NCBI RefSeq assembly: GCF_964656455.1
Contig: NC_135724.1
Span: 11,679,414 to 11,743,413, forward strand
Length of the DNA: 64,000 bases
DNA from: Halichoerus grypus
Lineage: Eukaryota; Chordata; Mammalia; Carnivora; Phocidae
Direction: 5' to 3'
The notes under the pieces were generated by a model, which did not search any database, had not been told where the DNA came from, and was given only the letters and a program-made list of their open reading frames with translations. Positions 23,609-34,056 of the stretch are shown piece by piece. Position numbers and translations under genes: made by a program. Every line of letters starts with the position of its first letter. The first letter of the stretch is position 1.

Positions 23609-24134
23609 ATGACTTTGTCATATTGGAATTTGTTGGGTGGGGCCAGGTGGGTGCTGGATGGTAAGTCTCAGTTCAACAAAAGACAAGAGAAATTGAAATG
23701 GAGTAATTTATTACTCACTGGTCCTGGAGAAAATACTGGGCAGGCCTTGAGGGGCCACACAGGGAGGTCAAAGCAGAGTGCAGAGAGACTGTAGGACCTG
23801 GGCACATGCTTTTATTAGGGTTTGTGGGTGGAGTGCGGGCCACATTGGTCAATTCAAACCCAAAGGGTGGGGTTTTGCAAGCCCTGTGGGCGTCTTATTT
23901 AAGGGGCATCTAAGGCATACAGGCGCTGGGAAGGGGGGAGACAACTTCTGATCTCAAGGGCTGTTGGGAGGTCCTAGCAGGAGCTTATATTTGCATGGGA
24001 CTGTGGTTGCTCTCCAGGGCATGCTCTTGCACAGGGGAACCCGTGTAAGTTTAAGAACCCTACAGGCTGCCTGGCCAGACCAAACGGACACAGCGACAGC
24101 AATAACATAGGGTCGCTTCACTAAACTCTCCACA
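23609..24134 (-). mobile_element. ERV solo LTR with promoter and poly(A) motifs (antisense)
   Basis: On the minus strand it begins TGTGGAGAGTTTAGTGAAGC at 24134. In transcription order it has CCAAT at 23848-23844, TAATAAA (TATA-like) at 23817-23811, and AATAAA at 23712-23707, followed by a U5-like TTTCTCTTGTCTTTTGTTG. Order and spacing are those of a gammaretrovirus-like (ERV1) LTR. The left border is uncertain and no TSD was found. No internal genes adjoin it, so it is a solo LTR. Confidence 0.75.
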
Positions 24135-24445
24135 GATACAACAATCTGAGATTTGGGAAACTGAATCATAGCTACACATTAGTTAGAAAAATCCTGCCTC
24201 AGAATTTGTGCTAAAAAACATGCTATCCCATATCAGGTCAGAAAGAAAACAGAGAAAGAGGAAGAAAAACTAAGGTAGTACAATGCTAAAATTTTCATAA
24301 TTAGCGAAGCATTTTAAAAAAGTCTGTTTGTATTGTGCTCAGTGATAGGAAAGGAGAACATTGATGCTGTTTTCTGACAAACAAATAAATAAATACTGTC
24401 TATTGGTGATTTGTTTTATTTCTCTTTTAAAATATTCAAAATGTC

Positions 24446-24632
24446 GGGGCGCCTGGGTGGCTCAGTCATTAAGCGTCTGCCTTCGGCTCAGGTCATGATC
24501 CCAGGGTCCTGGGATCGAGCCCCACATCGGGCTCCCTGCTCCGCGGGAAGCCTGCTTCTCCCTCTCCCACTCACCCTGCTTGTGTTCCCTCTCTCGCTGT
24601 GTCTCTCTCTGTCAAATAAATAAATAAAATCT

Positions 24633-24671
<39 letters not shown>
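24446..24671 (+). mobile_element. Can-SINE, young, with expanded (AAAT)n tail
   Basis: Full-length, near-identical to the copies at 17533 and 54978. The tail has grown into about ten AAAT units after AATCTTAAAA. A perfect 17-bp TSD, AAAATATTCAAAATGTC, lies at 24429-24445 and 24672-24688. A 70-codon ORF crosses it by chance. Confidence 0.98.
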
Positions 24672-24673
<2 letters not shown>

Positions 24674-24688
24674 AATATTCAAAATGTC

Positions 24689-25645
24689 CAGAACAATTTT
24701 TGCAAGCGAAATCTAAATCATAAGCATCCGGCATGCCTGATTTTTAAGGAAACCTCAAGTTCCATGTAACAAAACGTGAGAATTTTATTATTTCTTGATT
24801 TCAAAATGTTCTGCAAAACATGTTCAGGGAATCATTTTAACCCAACACTTCAATTTCTCAGGGAAATTTTCAGCTTTGAAAATAACTCTATTAATGGGGG
24901 GGGGGGGTGCCAGAGAGAGAAGACAAGTTAAGTTTGAGTTCTCTGGTGATATTCCAAAATGGATACCACTGGAGTTAGGATTATTTGGCTTCTTTATATC
25001 AAACATTTTATCATATTGTCTGACCCTATGTTAAACTGTCAGTCTAATGAGAGGACACTTATTTATAGTGATGATAGGACGAAATACTTAACATTATGAT
25101 TGTCCCCAAAACAGTGGTGATGTGATCGCCATAATCATATGTCATTAAAAAAAGAATGTTTCTCTCTCTAGCCATATATACTACAGGAGACCTAGAAATA
25201 GCCTGATAGTGTGGTGATTAAAATAAGTAAGTATAGGATGTCATTTTCTTTCAACAAAATTCCATTACGTTATATAAATCTGTGGGGGGAGAATAAAAGG
25301 TATCTATCCTTTTCAAAATAACTTATAAAACATCTAGAAGAAGATAATGAGTACATTTTATTTTTTAAGTGTCCATTTATAAGCTTTCTAGTAAAATTTT
25401 TCCTTTGAGAAAATTTTATTTTACAGATATTTTTGCTATTTGAATATATGAATGGATGTAACTTTGTCATAACCTTTTCATTTAAAGATTATCATTTGTT
25501 AGATTGTTTTATAAATATTGGCATAATTTAGTAACTTGGTTATAAATTCTGTTAATCTTTGTGTAAAAAAATTAAATCACATAAAAAACTTACAAAATAA
25601 ATGCAAATTCTATCTTAGAAGAAAAGTAATCACTCAAAATATATT
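24689..25645. other. Unclassified non-coding DNA
   Basis: It holds a run of 12 G at 24896-24907. No other recognised feature. Confidence 0.5.
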
Positions 25646-25661
25646 TGTTTTGAAGATTTTC

Positions 25662-25875
25662 TTTCTTTTTTTTTTTTTTTTTAAGATTTTATCTATTTAT
25701 TTTGACAGAGAAAGAGACACACAGCGAGAGAGGGAACACAAGCAGGGGGAGTGGGAGATGGAGAAGCAGGCTTCCCGCCAAGCAGGGAGCCCAATGCGGG
25801 GCTTGATCCCAGGACACTGGGATCACGACCCGAGCTGAAGGCAGATGCCCAATGACTGAGCCACCCAGGAGCCCC
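25662..25875 (-). mobile_element. Can-SINE (antisense), perfect TSD
   Basis: Antisense copy with a long poly(T), TTTATTTTGACAGAGAAAGA, GAGAGAGGGAACACAAGCAG, GGGAGCCCAATGCGGGGCTT and GAGCCACCCAGGAGCCCC. A perfect 16-bp TSD, TGTTTTGAAGATTTTC, lies at 25646-25661 and 25876-25891. Confidence 0.98.
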
Positions 25876-26054
25876 TGTTTTGAAGATTTTCCATCTTTAG
25901 TGGTTTTCATTCAGTTATATCTAAATTTTGGTTTTCAGAATGATATTAAGTCAAAGAAAAGGAAACATATCCTCAAAGCAACTACCTCCTTTCATTTCAT
26001 TGAACTCCCTCCCCAGATCCATCAAGTATTATAATTATGATATGGTTTAAATAC

Positions 26055-26560
26055 AGCATCATTCATTAAACACATAGTATTGAGTAGATACTTTGAGCCA
26101 GATACTGCACAAAGTACAGGAAAACAGTAATTAATAACAAAATCGAACAGAATGAGTGGCTTCAACAACAGACATTTATTTCTTATAGTTCTAGAAGCTG
26201 GAAAGTCCAAGACCAGAGTGCCTGCATGGTGGGGTTCTGGTGAAAATTCTCTTTTTGGCTTGCAAATGGGTGGCTTCTTGCTGTATTCTCGTGTCTGGGG
26301 AGAGGGGCCTCTGGTTTCTTCCTCTTCTTTTAAGGGCACTAATCTCATCATGGGGACTCCACCCTCGAGATCATATCTAAACCTAATTACCTCCCAAGGC
26401 CTCACCTGACGATCTTATTGGGAATTAGGGTTTCAACATAAGAATGTTGGGGGAATACAAATATTCAGTCCATAGCAACAAGGTACCATTAATGCTCTCA
26501 CGGTGCTTACGGTTGGATGAGGAAATCATGTAAACTGTTGCACAAAGCAGTTCGTTTTAT
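26055..26560 (-). mobile_element. L2 LINE 3' relic, split by an MLT1 LTR
   Basis: The left part (to 26152) shows antisense L2 3' end: CATTCATTAAACACATAGTA, TTGAGTAGATACTTTGAGCC and ATACTGCACAAAGTACAGG. After the MLT1 the same relic resumes with AATGCTCTCACGGTGCTTAC (usually GCCCTCATGGAGCTTAC). The join is in phase with the L2 consensus, so the LTR inserted into an existing L2. Confidence 0.7.
26153..26478 (-). mobile_element. MLT1-type MaLR solo LTR (antisense)
   Basis: Antisense MLT1 with AGTGGCTTCAACAACAGACA, TTTATTTCTTATAGTTCTAG, AGCTGGAAAGTCCAAGA, then AAGGGCACTAATCTCATCAT, CCTAATTACCTCCCAAGGCC and ATATTCAGTCCATAGCA at the 5' LTR end. It sits within the L2 relic. ORFs of 85 and 127 codons on the two strands run through it and are not genes. 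Confidence 0.92.
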
Positions 26561-26847
26561 ATCACAGAAAAGATCCATTAATGGTGAGAGCATAGGGGAG
26601 AATGAGAATATTATTTAAATCATGCAAGCTTAAGAAACATAGAAAATGATGAGAGCGTATAATGAAAAATTTGTTATATCTTTCAGAGATAAGATTTACT
26701 CTCTACGGCTCCAGGAAAATAGAAATGCCAGAAAGTCTTCTCAGTTTCCAATATATTCATTTTCTCTATGTCAGTTACTTATCTGTGCTGACACCACAGT
26801 CCTATCCTTTCCCACAGGAGACTGAAAATGGAATTGTAAAGACGTGT
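26561..26847. other. Unclassified non-coding DNA
   Basis: Nothing recognised. Confidence 0.5.
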
Positions 26848-26945
26848 TATGTTAGCATGGAAAGATCACTGCACTCACTGCAGTCCCAGCAAGATGTGGT
26901 AGCCAAGTTACTTAACCTATCTGGATATCACCCACTTAAATGTAA
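26848..26945 (+). mobile_element. MIR SINE relic
   Basis: GTTAGCATGGAAAGATCACT corresponds to the MIR 5' head, and GTAGCCAAGTTACTTAACCT with ATCTGG to its core (…GGGCAAGTTACTTAACCTCTCTGG). Short and diverged. Confidence 0.65.
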
Positions 26946-27121
26946 CAGAACAGTATTGCCATGAATTAATATTTACCAGACTATGGATCATAAACTAGAT
27001 GCTTTCTTGAAAAACGGGAGAAATGTTTTAGGGCAACAATAACGATCACAGAGCCAGTGAGACTTCCACCTAGAAGCAACTAGAAGTGCAGGTGAAATAT
27101 AATGAAAACCCTAGCAATGGA

Positions 27122-27164
27122 CAAAACAACAACAACAAAAAAAACAAAACAAAAAAAAAAACAC
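27122..27164. repeat. A-rich (AAC)n-like tract
   Basis: CAACAACAAC followed by runs of A broken by single C. It could be a microsatellite or an old retroposon tail. No element is recognised upstream. Confidence 0.7.
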
Positions 27165-27264
27165 CTACTTGACTCTTCTACCCAGCCCTGATAATTCTCT
27201 CTCCCGTACCTATCCCTGCTACTTTTCTCTGATCTTATTCCTCGTGGCTGTCCTTTTTGCTCCT

Positions 27265-27795
27265 TCTGCTCAGCCTCCAGACACACTGGCCTTGACAGTG
27301 TTCTTTGAACATTCTAGGCATGCTCCTGCCTGAGGGCCCTTGCAAGGACATTTGCTTTGCTGGCTGCACCCTTCTCCCAGATATGAGCATGGTAACTCCC
27401 TTGCCTCTCGTTGGTCTCTGTTCAAATGTCATCTTCCTAATGAGATCTATTATGATCAACTTAAATTACTAAAATTACAACGTGCCCAGTATAATTTTCT
27501 TATGCTGCATTTCACCTTTTAGCACGTTTGAAAATTCACTTACTAATTGCTAAGGTTATTCTATATTGCACATCTCTCTGAACTATAATGTAAAATAATG
27601 GTATAACCACAAGATGGTGGGGTGGGGTTGGGTGGGGGGCATCTTTGTGGCGGTGGTCATGGTGGTGGTGGTGGTGTGTGGTAGTCAGCTGATACACACT
27701 AAGTGTCTGCCACATAGTTTGGACTTTAAATATTTAAATATTGGCTAAATGTGTGATTATGTGATAAGTGAATGAGTGAGTGAATGAATGAATAA
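27265..27795 (+). mobile_element. L2 LINE 3' relic
   Basis: This is the best-preserved L2 copy in the window: ATTCTAGGCATGCTCCTGCC, TGAGGGCCCTTGCAAGGAC, CTTCTCCCAGATATGAGCAT, CTGTTCAAATGTCATCTTCC and TAATGAGATCTATTATGATC follow the L2 order, ending in AATGAGTGAGTGAATGAATG. A G/T-rich expansion (27616-27691) interrupts it. A 74-codon antisense ORF over it is spurious. Confidence 0.85.
27616..27691 (+). repeat. G/T-rich tract with a G-quadruplex motif
   Basis: The strand reads GGTGGGGTGGGGTTGGGTGG and continues with more G to 27639. It gives four G-tracts of 3 or more with loops of 1-2 (27619-27639). A (GGT)n run follows near 27660-27691. It satisfies the canonical G3+N1-7 quadruplex pattern. 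Confidence 0.85.
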
Positions 27796-28199
27796 TTATT
27801 TAAAATATGTTACTGAGCTCTTAAGAAAGCAAAGGCAACCTTTAGGTACTAAAATACAGAGGTTGTTAGAAACCAGAGGTGGAGGCCTTGTGCTGGGGAT
27901 CTCGCTACATGGGGAAATGAGAAATGATGATCTCATTAAGGGTTTGTGACCTTAAGAGCTCTGCTGAGGTCAGAAGATAGAGCCTGTGATTGTCAAAAAA
28001 TGGGGAATTGGGTCTAGGATGTTTATATAAAGCAAACATGGACCAGAAAATAAGAAAGTAAAAATTATTGCCAATTTTTATTTATTTGCTAGGCTGTGTT
28101 TTTTTTTAAACAAATTATTTTGTTATTTTTTTCAAACAAATTATTTTTGTTTATTTTGTGAAAATAAACACCAATCCTCTTTGGAAGGAATCAGTCTTT
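27796..28199. other. Unclassified AT-rich DNA
   Basis: Near 28100-28150 the motif CAAATTATTTTTGTT recurs imperfectly. Nothing else recognised. Confidence 0.45.
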
Positions 28200-28204
28200 G
28201 TAGC

Positions 28205-28559
28205 TGTATTAGTCTCCATGGGCTGCTGTAACAAAATGCAACAGGCTACATGGCTTAACCAACAGACAGTTGGCTGAAGTCCAAGATCAAGGAGCCAGTG
28301 TGTTCAAGGTCTGGTGACAGCCCTCTTCCTAGCTGGCTGACAGTTGCCTTCTTGCCATGTCCTCACATAGTGGAGAGACAGAGAACAAGCTCTCTGCCGT
28401 CTTTTCTTATAAGAGCACGAATCCCATCAGACTAAGGCCCTGTCCCCATGATCTCATCTAACTCTTTTCACCTCCCAAGAGCCATATCTCTGAACGCCAA
28501 CACGTTGGAGTTTAAGGCTTCAACACTTGAATTTCGAGGAGACAAATATTTAGTTCACA
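28205..28559 (-). mobile_element. MLT1-type MaLR solo LTR (antisense), full length
   Basis: It starts TGTATTAGTCTCCATGGGCT and includes GCTGTAACAAAATGCAACAG, GAAGTCCAAGATCAAGGAGC, CTTGCCATGTCCTCACATAG, TTTTCTTATAAGAGCACGAA, GATCTCATCTAACTC and TATTTAGTTCACA at the end. The element reads TG...CA and has a likely 5-bp TSD (GTAGC at 28200, GCAGC at 28560; one mismatch). A 64-codon ORF in it is spurious. Confidence 0.95.
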
Positions 28560-28564
28560 GCAGC

Positions 28565-29374
28565 AGTATCCCCAAACTTACTATTCTTATGGTACTTTCC
28601 AAAAATAAATTTTGTAAAAATAAAATAAGTCTAAATATTTAATATGTATTTAAACACAGTCATTTTTATTATTTACCCATTAATTGCAAAGTGTATTACT
28701 TGCATGTTTGATCCTACTTTTTATGGGTGACACTGACACAGTCAGTGGTTTCTTTGGTCACATGTTTTGTGATTTACGGTTGTTCTGAGCTCATATCTCT
28801 TGACATTTCATTTGAGGGCATGCTTGGTGTCTTTGCTTTAAGAATATCTAAGAATGCTCTTCCAGAGAGTCTGTGTATTTGTCCCATCCCAGTGCCAGCA
28901 TCACCAGTAGGCAACAGCTTCTTCCCATTTAGCTCTGCTCTCGGATTTGCTGAGTTCCACAGATATGGTATTTATGGGGTGCATACATGCATGAGGTTGG
29001 CTGCTTGAGATGAAAATATCACATGCCAGATATTTTCCTCTCTACCTAGAATACAGATTGAAACAAGCGAGTTTTCATACTATCTCCCTTTGGTGTGTGG
29101 ATTTTTTTCAAGGGCACACACAATAGGTTTGGCTTTTGGAGAGGATGCCACTTTATATGGTGCCTTTGATACAGCTCATCACATTAAGTGGGTCATAGGC
29201 CTTGTCAACTGTCCCATCCTTCCCATCCTTCAGTCTATTAAATGAAGTTCTAGCACACTGGAAGTCTGTCGATGACCCCAGATAGGCATCACCTTCAGCA
29301 CCTGTTTATATCTCTGAGATGACCTAATGGATGTTGTCCTTTGATATTTCTCTTATTTGTTGCTCACTCAGCTG

Positions 29375-29427
<53 letters not shown>

Positions 29428-30969
29428 TAAAATAGCTTTTTCAGGATATTCAGTTAGCCATATTTCCAGAAATGGAAGCAGTCTTATTAACTTTTTAAAC
29501 TTACTTTCCTATTTTCTGAAACACTAAAAAATTACTCTTCTCTCATGTCCTTCCTCAAGAAGAAAACTATTGCACACGTCCACCATGTTGAATGACTACA
29601 TTGTTCAATGTCCTTGACCACACATGGTACTTCTATCCTTTGATGTTAAATATCATACTTAGTTTGAAAAAAAAAAAAACTGTGTTATACACATGTTTGT
29701 CACTCTCTTTGCATGCTGAGAATGAGGTATCCTGACTTTCAGCAAGAAGCTGAAGCCAGATTATATAGCTCTACCTCAGTGATTTCCCTGGGAACCATGG
29801 ATTAGTAGAGAAAAACAGCCTAGCAAATCCCGAATCCTTATAATTTGGGGAAGAAGAAGAAAGGAGAAGGAAATTAAGCTTTTTAATAGGTAGAAAATTT
29901 CCTGCTACCCTGACCCAATTCATGCTCTAGAGCCAAACTTAATTTAACCTTTTATCAGTCCTGGCAGCACTAAACACAAAACATAGTCTTAACTGCTAAA
30001 CACATTTTCCTTAGAAAAATCTATTCTATCAACAGAAATTGCTGTCTCAAAGTGGGGAGAAAATAGGAGAGGAGAGAGGAAGGTAGAAAAGCAAGTATGG
30101 GAAATAGGAAATGATACAGGGAAAATATCTTTTATTTCTTTCTCAAAATATAGGGGGTCAATAATACAAGGGCCACATGTGTGTGGTTTACATTTAAGTT
30201 ATGTTATATTAAAAATTCCTCTCCTTAGGAGGCAAGCATATGTACATTGGGACACTAATATAAAACACTAATAATAAAAGATGAAATGAACACATTTTAA
30301 TGTTTCAGGAATGGCATGCTATATAAAGTCCTTGAACTGTATGTGAGCATATTTGATTCAAAGAAGTAATTGTAGAGATGAGCTTTTACTGCTAAAGGCT
30401 TACTATCCTAATTAAGCAATATGTCATATTAACATCCCTAGATAGTAGCTTTATGCAAATTCCTACTGCAAACTATTTACCTACATATCTGCCGATCTCT
30501 TTTCAAAAGAGCTAACGCTCATGCTTGTATTTTAGAGAACAAAGAAGAAAAAACTGAAGACAACTTACTCTACTAGAAAATGTTGTCTTAGATAAGACTC
30601 TAAGATATACAAGGTCCAAAGTGTAGGGATCTTGAGCAAAACCAGGCTTCAGATATACTAGAGTCAGAGATGCCAAAGCCTGGAGACCAAGAAGAAGCAG
30701 GAGCTACCAAATTAGTAGTCAGGAGGAGCATTTCCTCTGGGTGCAGAGCCCCTTTTTGTTCATAGATAAGGGGTAGTTGATGCTCCTGGGAAACACACTT
30801 TGTAAATTCTGAGACTGCCCACACTCAGAAAAGCAAGTGTTAAAGAAAGTGTTCTGGGCTCTGAAAACAATCTAGGAAAGAATGCACTTAACACAGATGA
30901 TAGAAAAAGAGAGGTTTAAGTACCCTTTGGCTTGTCAAGACCCTTAATATTTACAAATATTCCAACTGG
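28565..30969. other. 2.4 kb of unclassified DNA
   Basis: Apart from a (TA)n tract and a purine-rich stretch near 30060-30110, I recognise nothing. The 93-codon ORF at 28727-29008 and the 74-codon minus ORF at 30600-30824 have no domains. The part at 28700-29350 has a slightly higher GC content and could be an old LTR-element interior that I cannot identify. Confidence 0.45.
29379..29424. repeat. (TA)n microsatellite
   Basis: An uninterrupted run of about 23 TA units. Self-complementary and probably polymorphic. Confidence 0.97.
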
Positions 30970-31125
30970 TAATTCATTAATCCATATATTAAATTTCTGT
31001 TGAGTCTCATATGCATAAGACACAGTGATAGATGCTGAGCGAGATCAAGAATGAAGACATAGGCAATCCAGCCTTCCCAGAGCTTAAAGTCAATTAAAGA
31101 AAGTGGGTAGGGAAAACCAAAGACA
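30970..31125 (-). mobile_element. L2 LINE 3' relic (antisense)
   Basis: AATTCATTAATCCATATATT and TTGAGTCTCATATGCATAAG, ACACAGTGATAGATGCTGAG and CCTTCCCAGAGCTTAAAGTC follow the antisense L2 order (ATTCATT…TTGAGTGCCTACTATG…CACTGTGCTAGG…GAGCTTACAGTC). Confidence 0.7.
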
Positions 31126-31950
31126 TGATAAAGGGCTTCCTATATACTTACTGATCCTAGACAAGTGGAGAGAGAAAGCTGCCGCTGGAGTGGAATACTA
31201 GAGGCAGGAACGCAAATGGGAGAAGAGCAGTGTTGCCCAGGACTCTTGCAGAAGGACATCAGAGCTGTAATAATTGTATCCTGCTGTTGACTCCCTGTGA
31301 TTCACTAGAGTCAGGTCTAAGGTGAGTACAGAAACGGTAGCAGGTTAATTCCATATGAAAGGAGTGCAGTTATAATTTGGCAAGACTGAGATTGCTTTTT
31401 GAGAGGTGGGGCTTGGAAAACCTCCCATTAGATACTTTACATAAAGCGAGGGAGATTTTTTGCTGATAGCTGTCTCTGTGGAAGGAGTAGTTATTCCTAC
31501 TGCCCCATAGCTATTTGGGGTGCTCTTCAATGTGGAAGTCTGATTTATCTGTCAGTGTACGTAAGAAAGTTAATCAGCTAAATTTTGGTGATGCTGCAAA
31601 CACATTTTGGCCACAGATGATGCAGTTAGATCAGAAGTCAAGCCAATCAGAGGAGGTTGAGCTTTGTAATCGGACATTGAAAAGTATCCTAGCCTAAGAG
31701 CTTCTGGGTAATGAAGTTTCTTTAAGATATAACTCAGCTAGACAATCATCAGAAACTAAAGAGTATTTTAAGTTCTCCATCCGTAACCATGGAATTGATC
31801 CACTGGTAATATTATATGAGCTCTTCCTTTGGAAGCTCATTTCATATACTATGTCTGCACAGATGGTGCAGATCCATGGACACATATATCTTACATAATA
31901 TGTAATATTATATATATGACATACAATGGAAATAAAGAGAAATGATTTTT
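31126..31950. other. Unclassified non-coding DNA
   Basis: No recognised feature. The short ORFs (60-63 codons) have no support. Confidence 0.5.
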
Positions 31951-31966
31951 GTACTACACATACTTA

Positions 31967-32162
31967 AAGATTTTTTTTTATTTACTTACTTATTTATTTG
32001 AGAAGGAGAAAGAGAGGGGGGAGGAGCAGAGGGAGAGGGAGAAGCAGACTCTGTCCTTAGTGTGGAGCACAACATAGGGCTCGATCCCACCACCCTGAGA
32101 TCATGACCTGAGCCGAAATCAAGAGTCAGATGCCCAACCAACTGAGACACCCAGGTGCCCCA
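31967..32162 (-). mobile_element. Can-SINE (antisense), older
   Basis: Antisense copy with ATTTACTTACTTATTTATTT tail, GA-rich middle, GGGCTCGATCCCACCACCCT, GAGATCATGACCTGAGCC and CTGAGACACCCAGGTGCCCC head. The TSD is imperfect: GTACTACACATACTTA at 31951-31966 and GTACTGCACATATTTA at 32163-32178. This suits an older insertion than the copies with identical TSDs. Confidence 0.96.
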
Positions 32163-32439
32163 GTACTGCACATATTTAGCTTTTAGTGATTAAAAAAGGT
32201 ATCATAAGTTCAGTTTGAAACATAGAAGTAGCTGATCCAATCTAAAACCTCAAAAATTAATAGTCAAGGCAAAAATGGATCAGTAACAATTAATTGTACC
32301 AGAGAGAAGAGGACCCAGAGTAAACCCCAGTGGACAGAAAGCCTCTCAAGGAAGCTGTGTGCTGTCATAGTTGATCTCCCGAGCCCTGGAGCCTGAGAAC
32401 AAAACTCCATACAGAACAATGCAACTCTGGGAAATCTGT

Positions 32440-32640
32440 GTGTTGTCCCTCTCTCAATTTCCTTACAGTAATAACAAATACGAAATAATTTATGAAATTA
32501 ATTAACAATTTAAAATTAATAAAATTGCTTACAATAGTAAAACTTCAATGTTGCTCTGAGAATGGATTAAACCAATACACGTAGAACACGATGAGAGGTG
32601 CTTGGCATACCATTAACGTTTTCTGACTGCTTTTATTTAT
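32440..32640 (+). mobile_element. MIR SINE relic
   Basis: TCAATTTCCTTACAGTAATA, GTTGCTCTGAGAATGGATTA, AACCAATACACGTAGAACAC and GTGCTTGGCATACC lie in MIR order (…CTCAGTTTCCTCATC…GTTGTTGTGAGGATTAAA…GTGCCTGGCACATA). The copy is very diverged. Confidence 0.5.
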
Positions 32641-33950
32641 GTTAAATGGTATCCCAAGTACCAGCAAGACATAGCATGTGCTTAATATTGTTTGTTAAGC
32701 TGCAGTTTTCTGGAACAGTTTTCTGGGACATTTCCCAAGGTGTTACTGACCAAAGAGTTTACATGATTTTCTCGAAGTGCATCTTAAAGCCTGTAGATGT
32801 CCACAGGTTATGGGAATAATCTGGCTGTGAAATGATTCTCTTAGCTGCTAGAGGTATTTTGACCATTTTATCTGGCCAACCCCATGTCTCCTTTCTATTT
32901 CCCTGCTCCATGTGAATCTACAAAGAACTTAATTTTTGGCAAAAATATATAAATGAAAGTTGGAGCATTTGAACACCCCTATTTGCACACTGATTTGTAA
33001 CCACAACATGCTCAGGACATGTTAATACATTTTTTTATGCTTCCTGTCATTCATTCCAGAATGTGGGGCTCCAAACAGCATTTGCTGTTTCCCAGATCGG
33101 GAAACCCAGCAGAACAACACACAGACGCCCTAAAGATCGGAGCCTGAGGAGTGGGATGCCCGTCAGAGGTGCTCGCTTGTTACAAATCCAAGGAGAGTGT
33201 AGGCGCTGCCCAAGCGGTGAAGGCCAGTGATGGCGGAAGACTCAGACTCCATTGTCCTAAATGCTTCACTTGCAAAGCCTTATTTATTCTTCACTGCCAA
33301 GTGTCGGTCCAGTGCTTCCATGTCGTTTCTGTAGGTCAGCCACTGGGGACTCAGCTCCAGCATTTGAAGTTGGGCTCCAGTCTCTTTCTGAGGCATTCCT
33401 TCTGCCCCCCCCCCCCCAGTAGTATTCAACCTGTTCAAGAACAGATGTGACAGGGGCATCATCCCTTCCTGTCAGTGGTTCTCCTCACGCTTCCTGCCCT
33501 GCAAAGTGATGTTCTGATGAAGACTCTGCCCGCGCCGGGGATTGGCAAGGCGCCAGGACCATATTGCCTTGTCACTAGTTGTTAGGTATGGCTTGAGGAG
33601 GACCCTAAATGCACTTTTCAGTGAATGGCATCTGCAGCGGGTCCAAATTTTGCAGCCGTAGAGAGATGGCTTGGCACTGCTCCTCCTTCATAGCCCTTTA
33701 ATTTAAATTGGAACTTAAGGCTGCGTTGGTTTCAGAGTCAGCTTGTCAGCCTCCCCAAAGATGGGCTTGCCGCCTCTGTTCAGTCCTTCTCCTCACCCAA
33801 CCTGACACAACACAGGAGAACGTCTTGTGGGCTGTGGTGACTCAGCACAAGGCAAGATGTTCTTCCCACTGACTTAAGTAGGAAAAACGGCCCCGAAACA
33901 TTCAGGCAATCACACAGAAGCAAGCCAGGATGATAGCTGAGCATTAAAAA
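32641..33950. other. Unclassified DNA with a CpG-enriched pocket
   Basis: From about 33060 to 33600 CpG dinucleotides are clearly more frequent than elsewhere (for example GACGCCC, GGCGCTGCCCAAGCGG, CCCGCGCCGGGG, AAGGCGCC), and GC content rises. A run of 13 C lies at 33405-33417 and an NF-E2-type GTGACTCAGCA at 33837-33847. No exon or LTR is recognised. ORFs of 99 and 60 codons on opposite strands lack domains. Confidence 0.45.
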
Positions 33951-34056
33951 GCGGGGGTGGGGGGGTGGCGTGTTGGGTGAAATAGGTGAAGGGCACTGGG
34001 TATTCTCATGGTGATGAGAACTGAGTTATATAGAGAATAAAAAGGGGGGGTGTCTT
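33951..34056 (+). mobile_element. Possible carnivore L1 3' UTR fragment
   Basis: A G-rich start (GGGGGTGGGGGGGTGG), then GGTGAAATAGGTGAAGGGCA, CATGGTGATGAGAACTGAGT and TATATAGAGAATA, resemble part of a carnivore L1 3' UTR. The 3' terminal motifs are absent, so it is partial at best. Confidence 0.45.

Noticed and set aside
26022..26405. 127-codon minus-strand ORF
   Set aside because: It coincides with an MLT1 LTR and L2 relic; LTRs often carry chance frames.
33170..33195. U6-like start GTGCTCGCTTG
   Set aside because: The similarity ends after about 11 bases; no U6 body follows.
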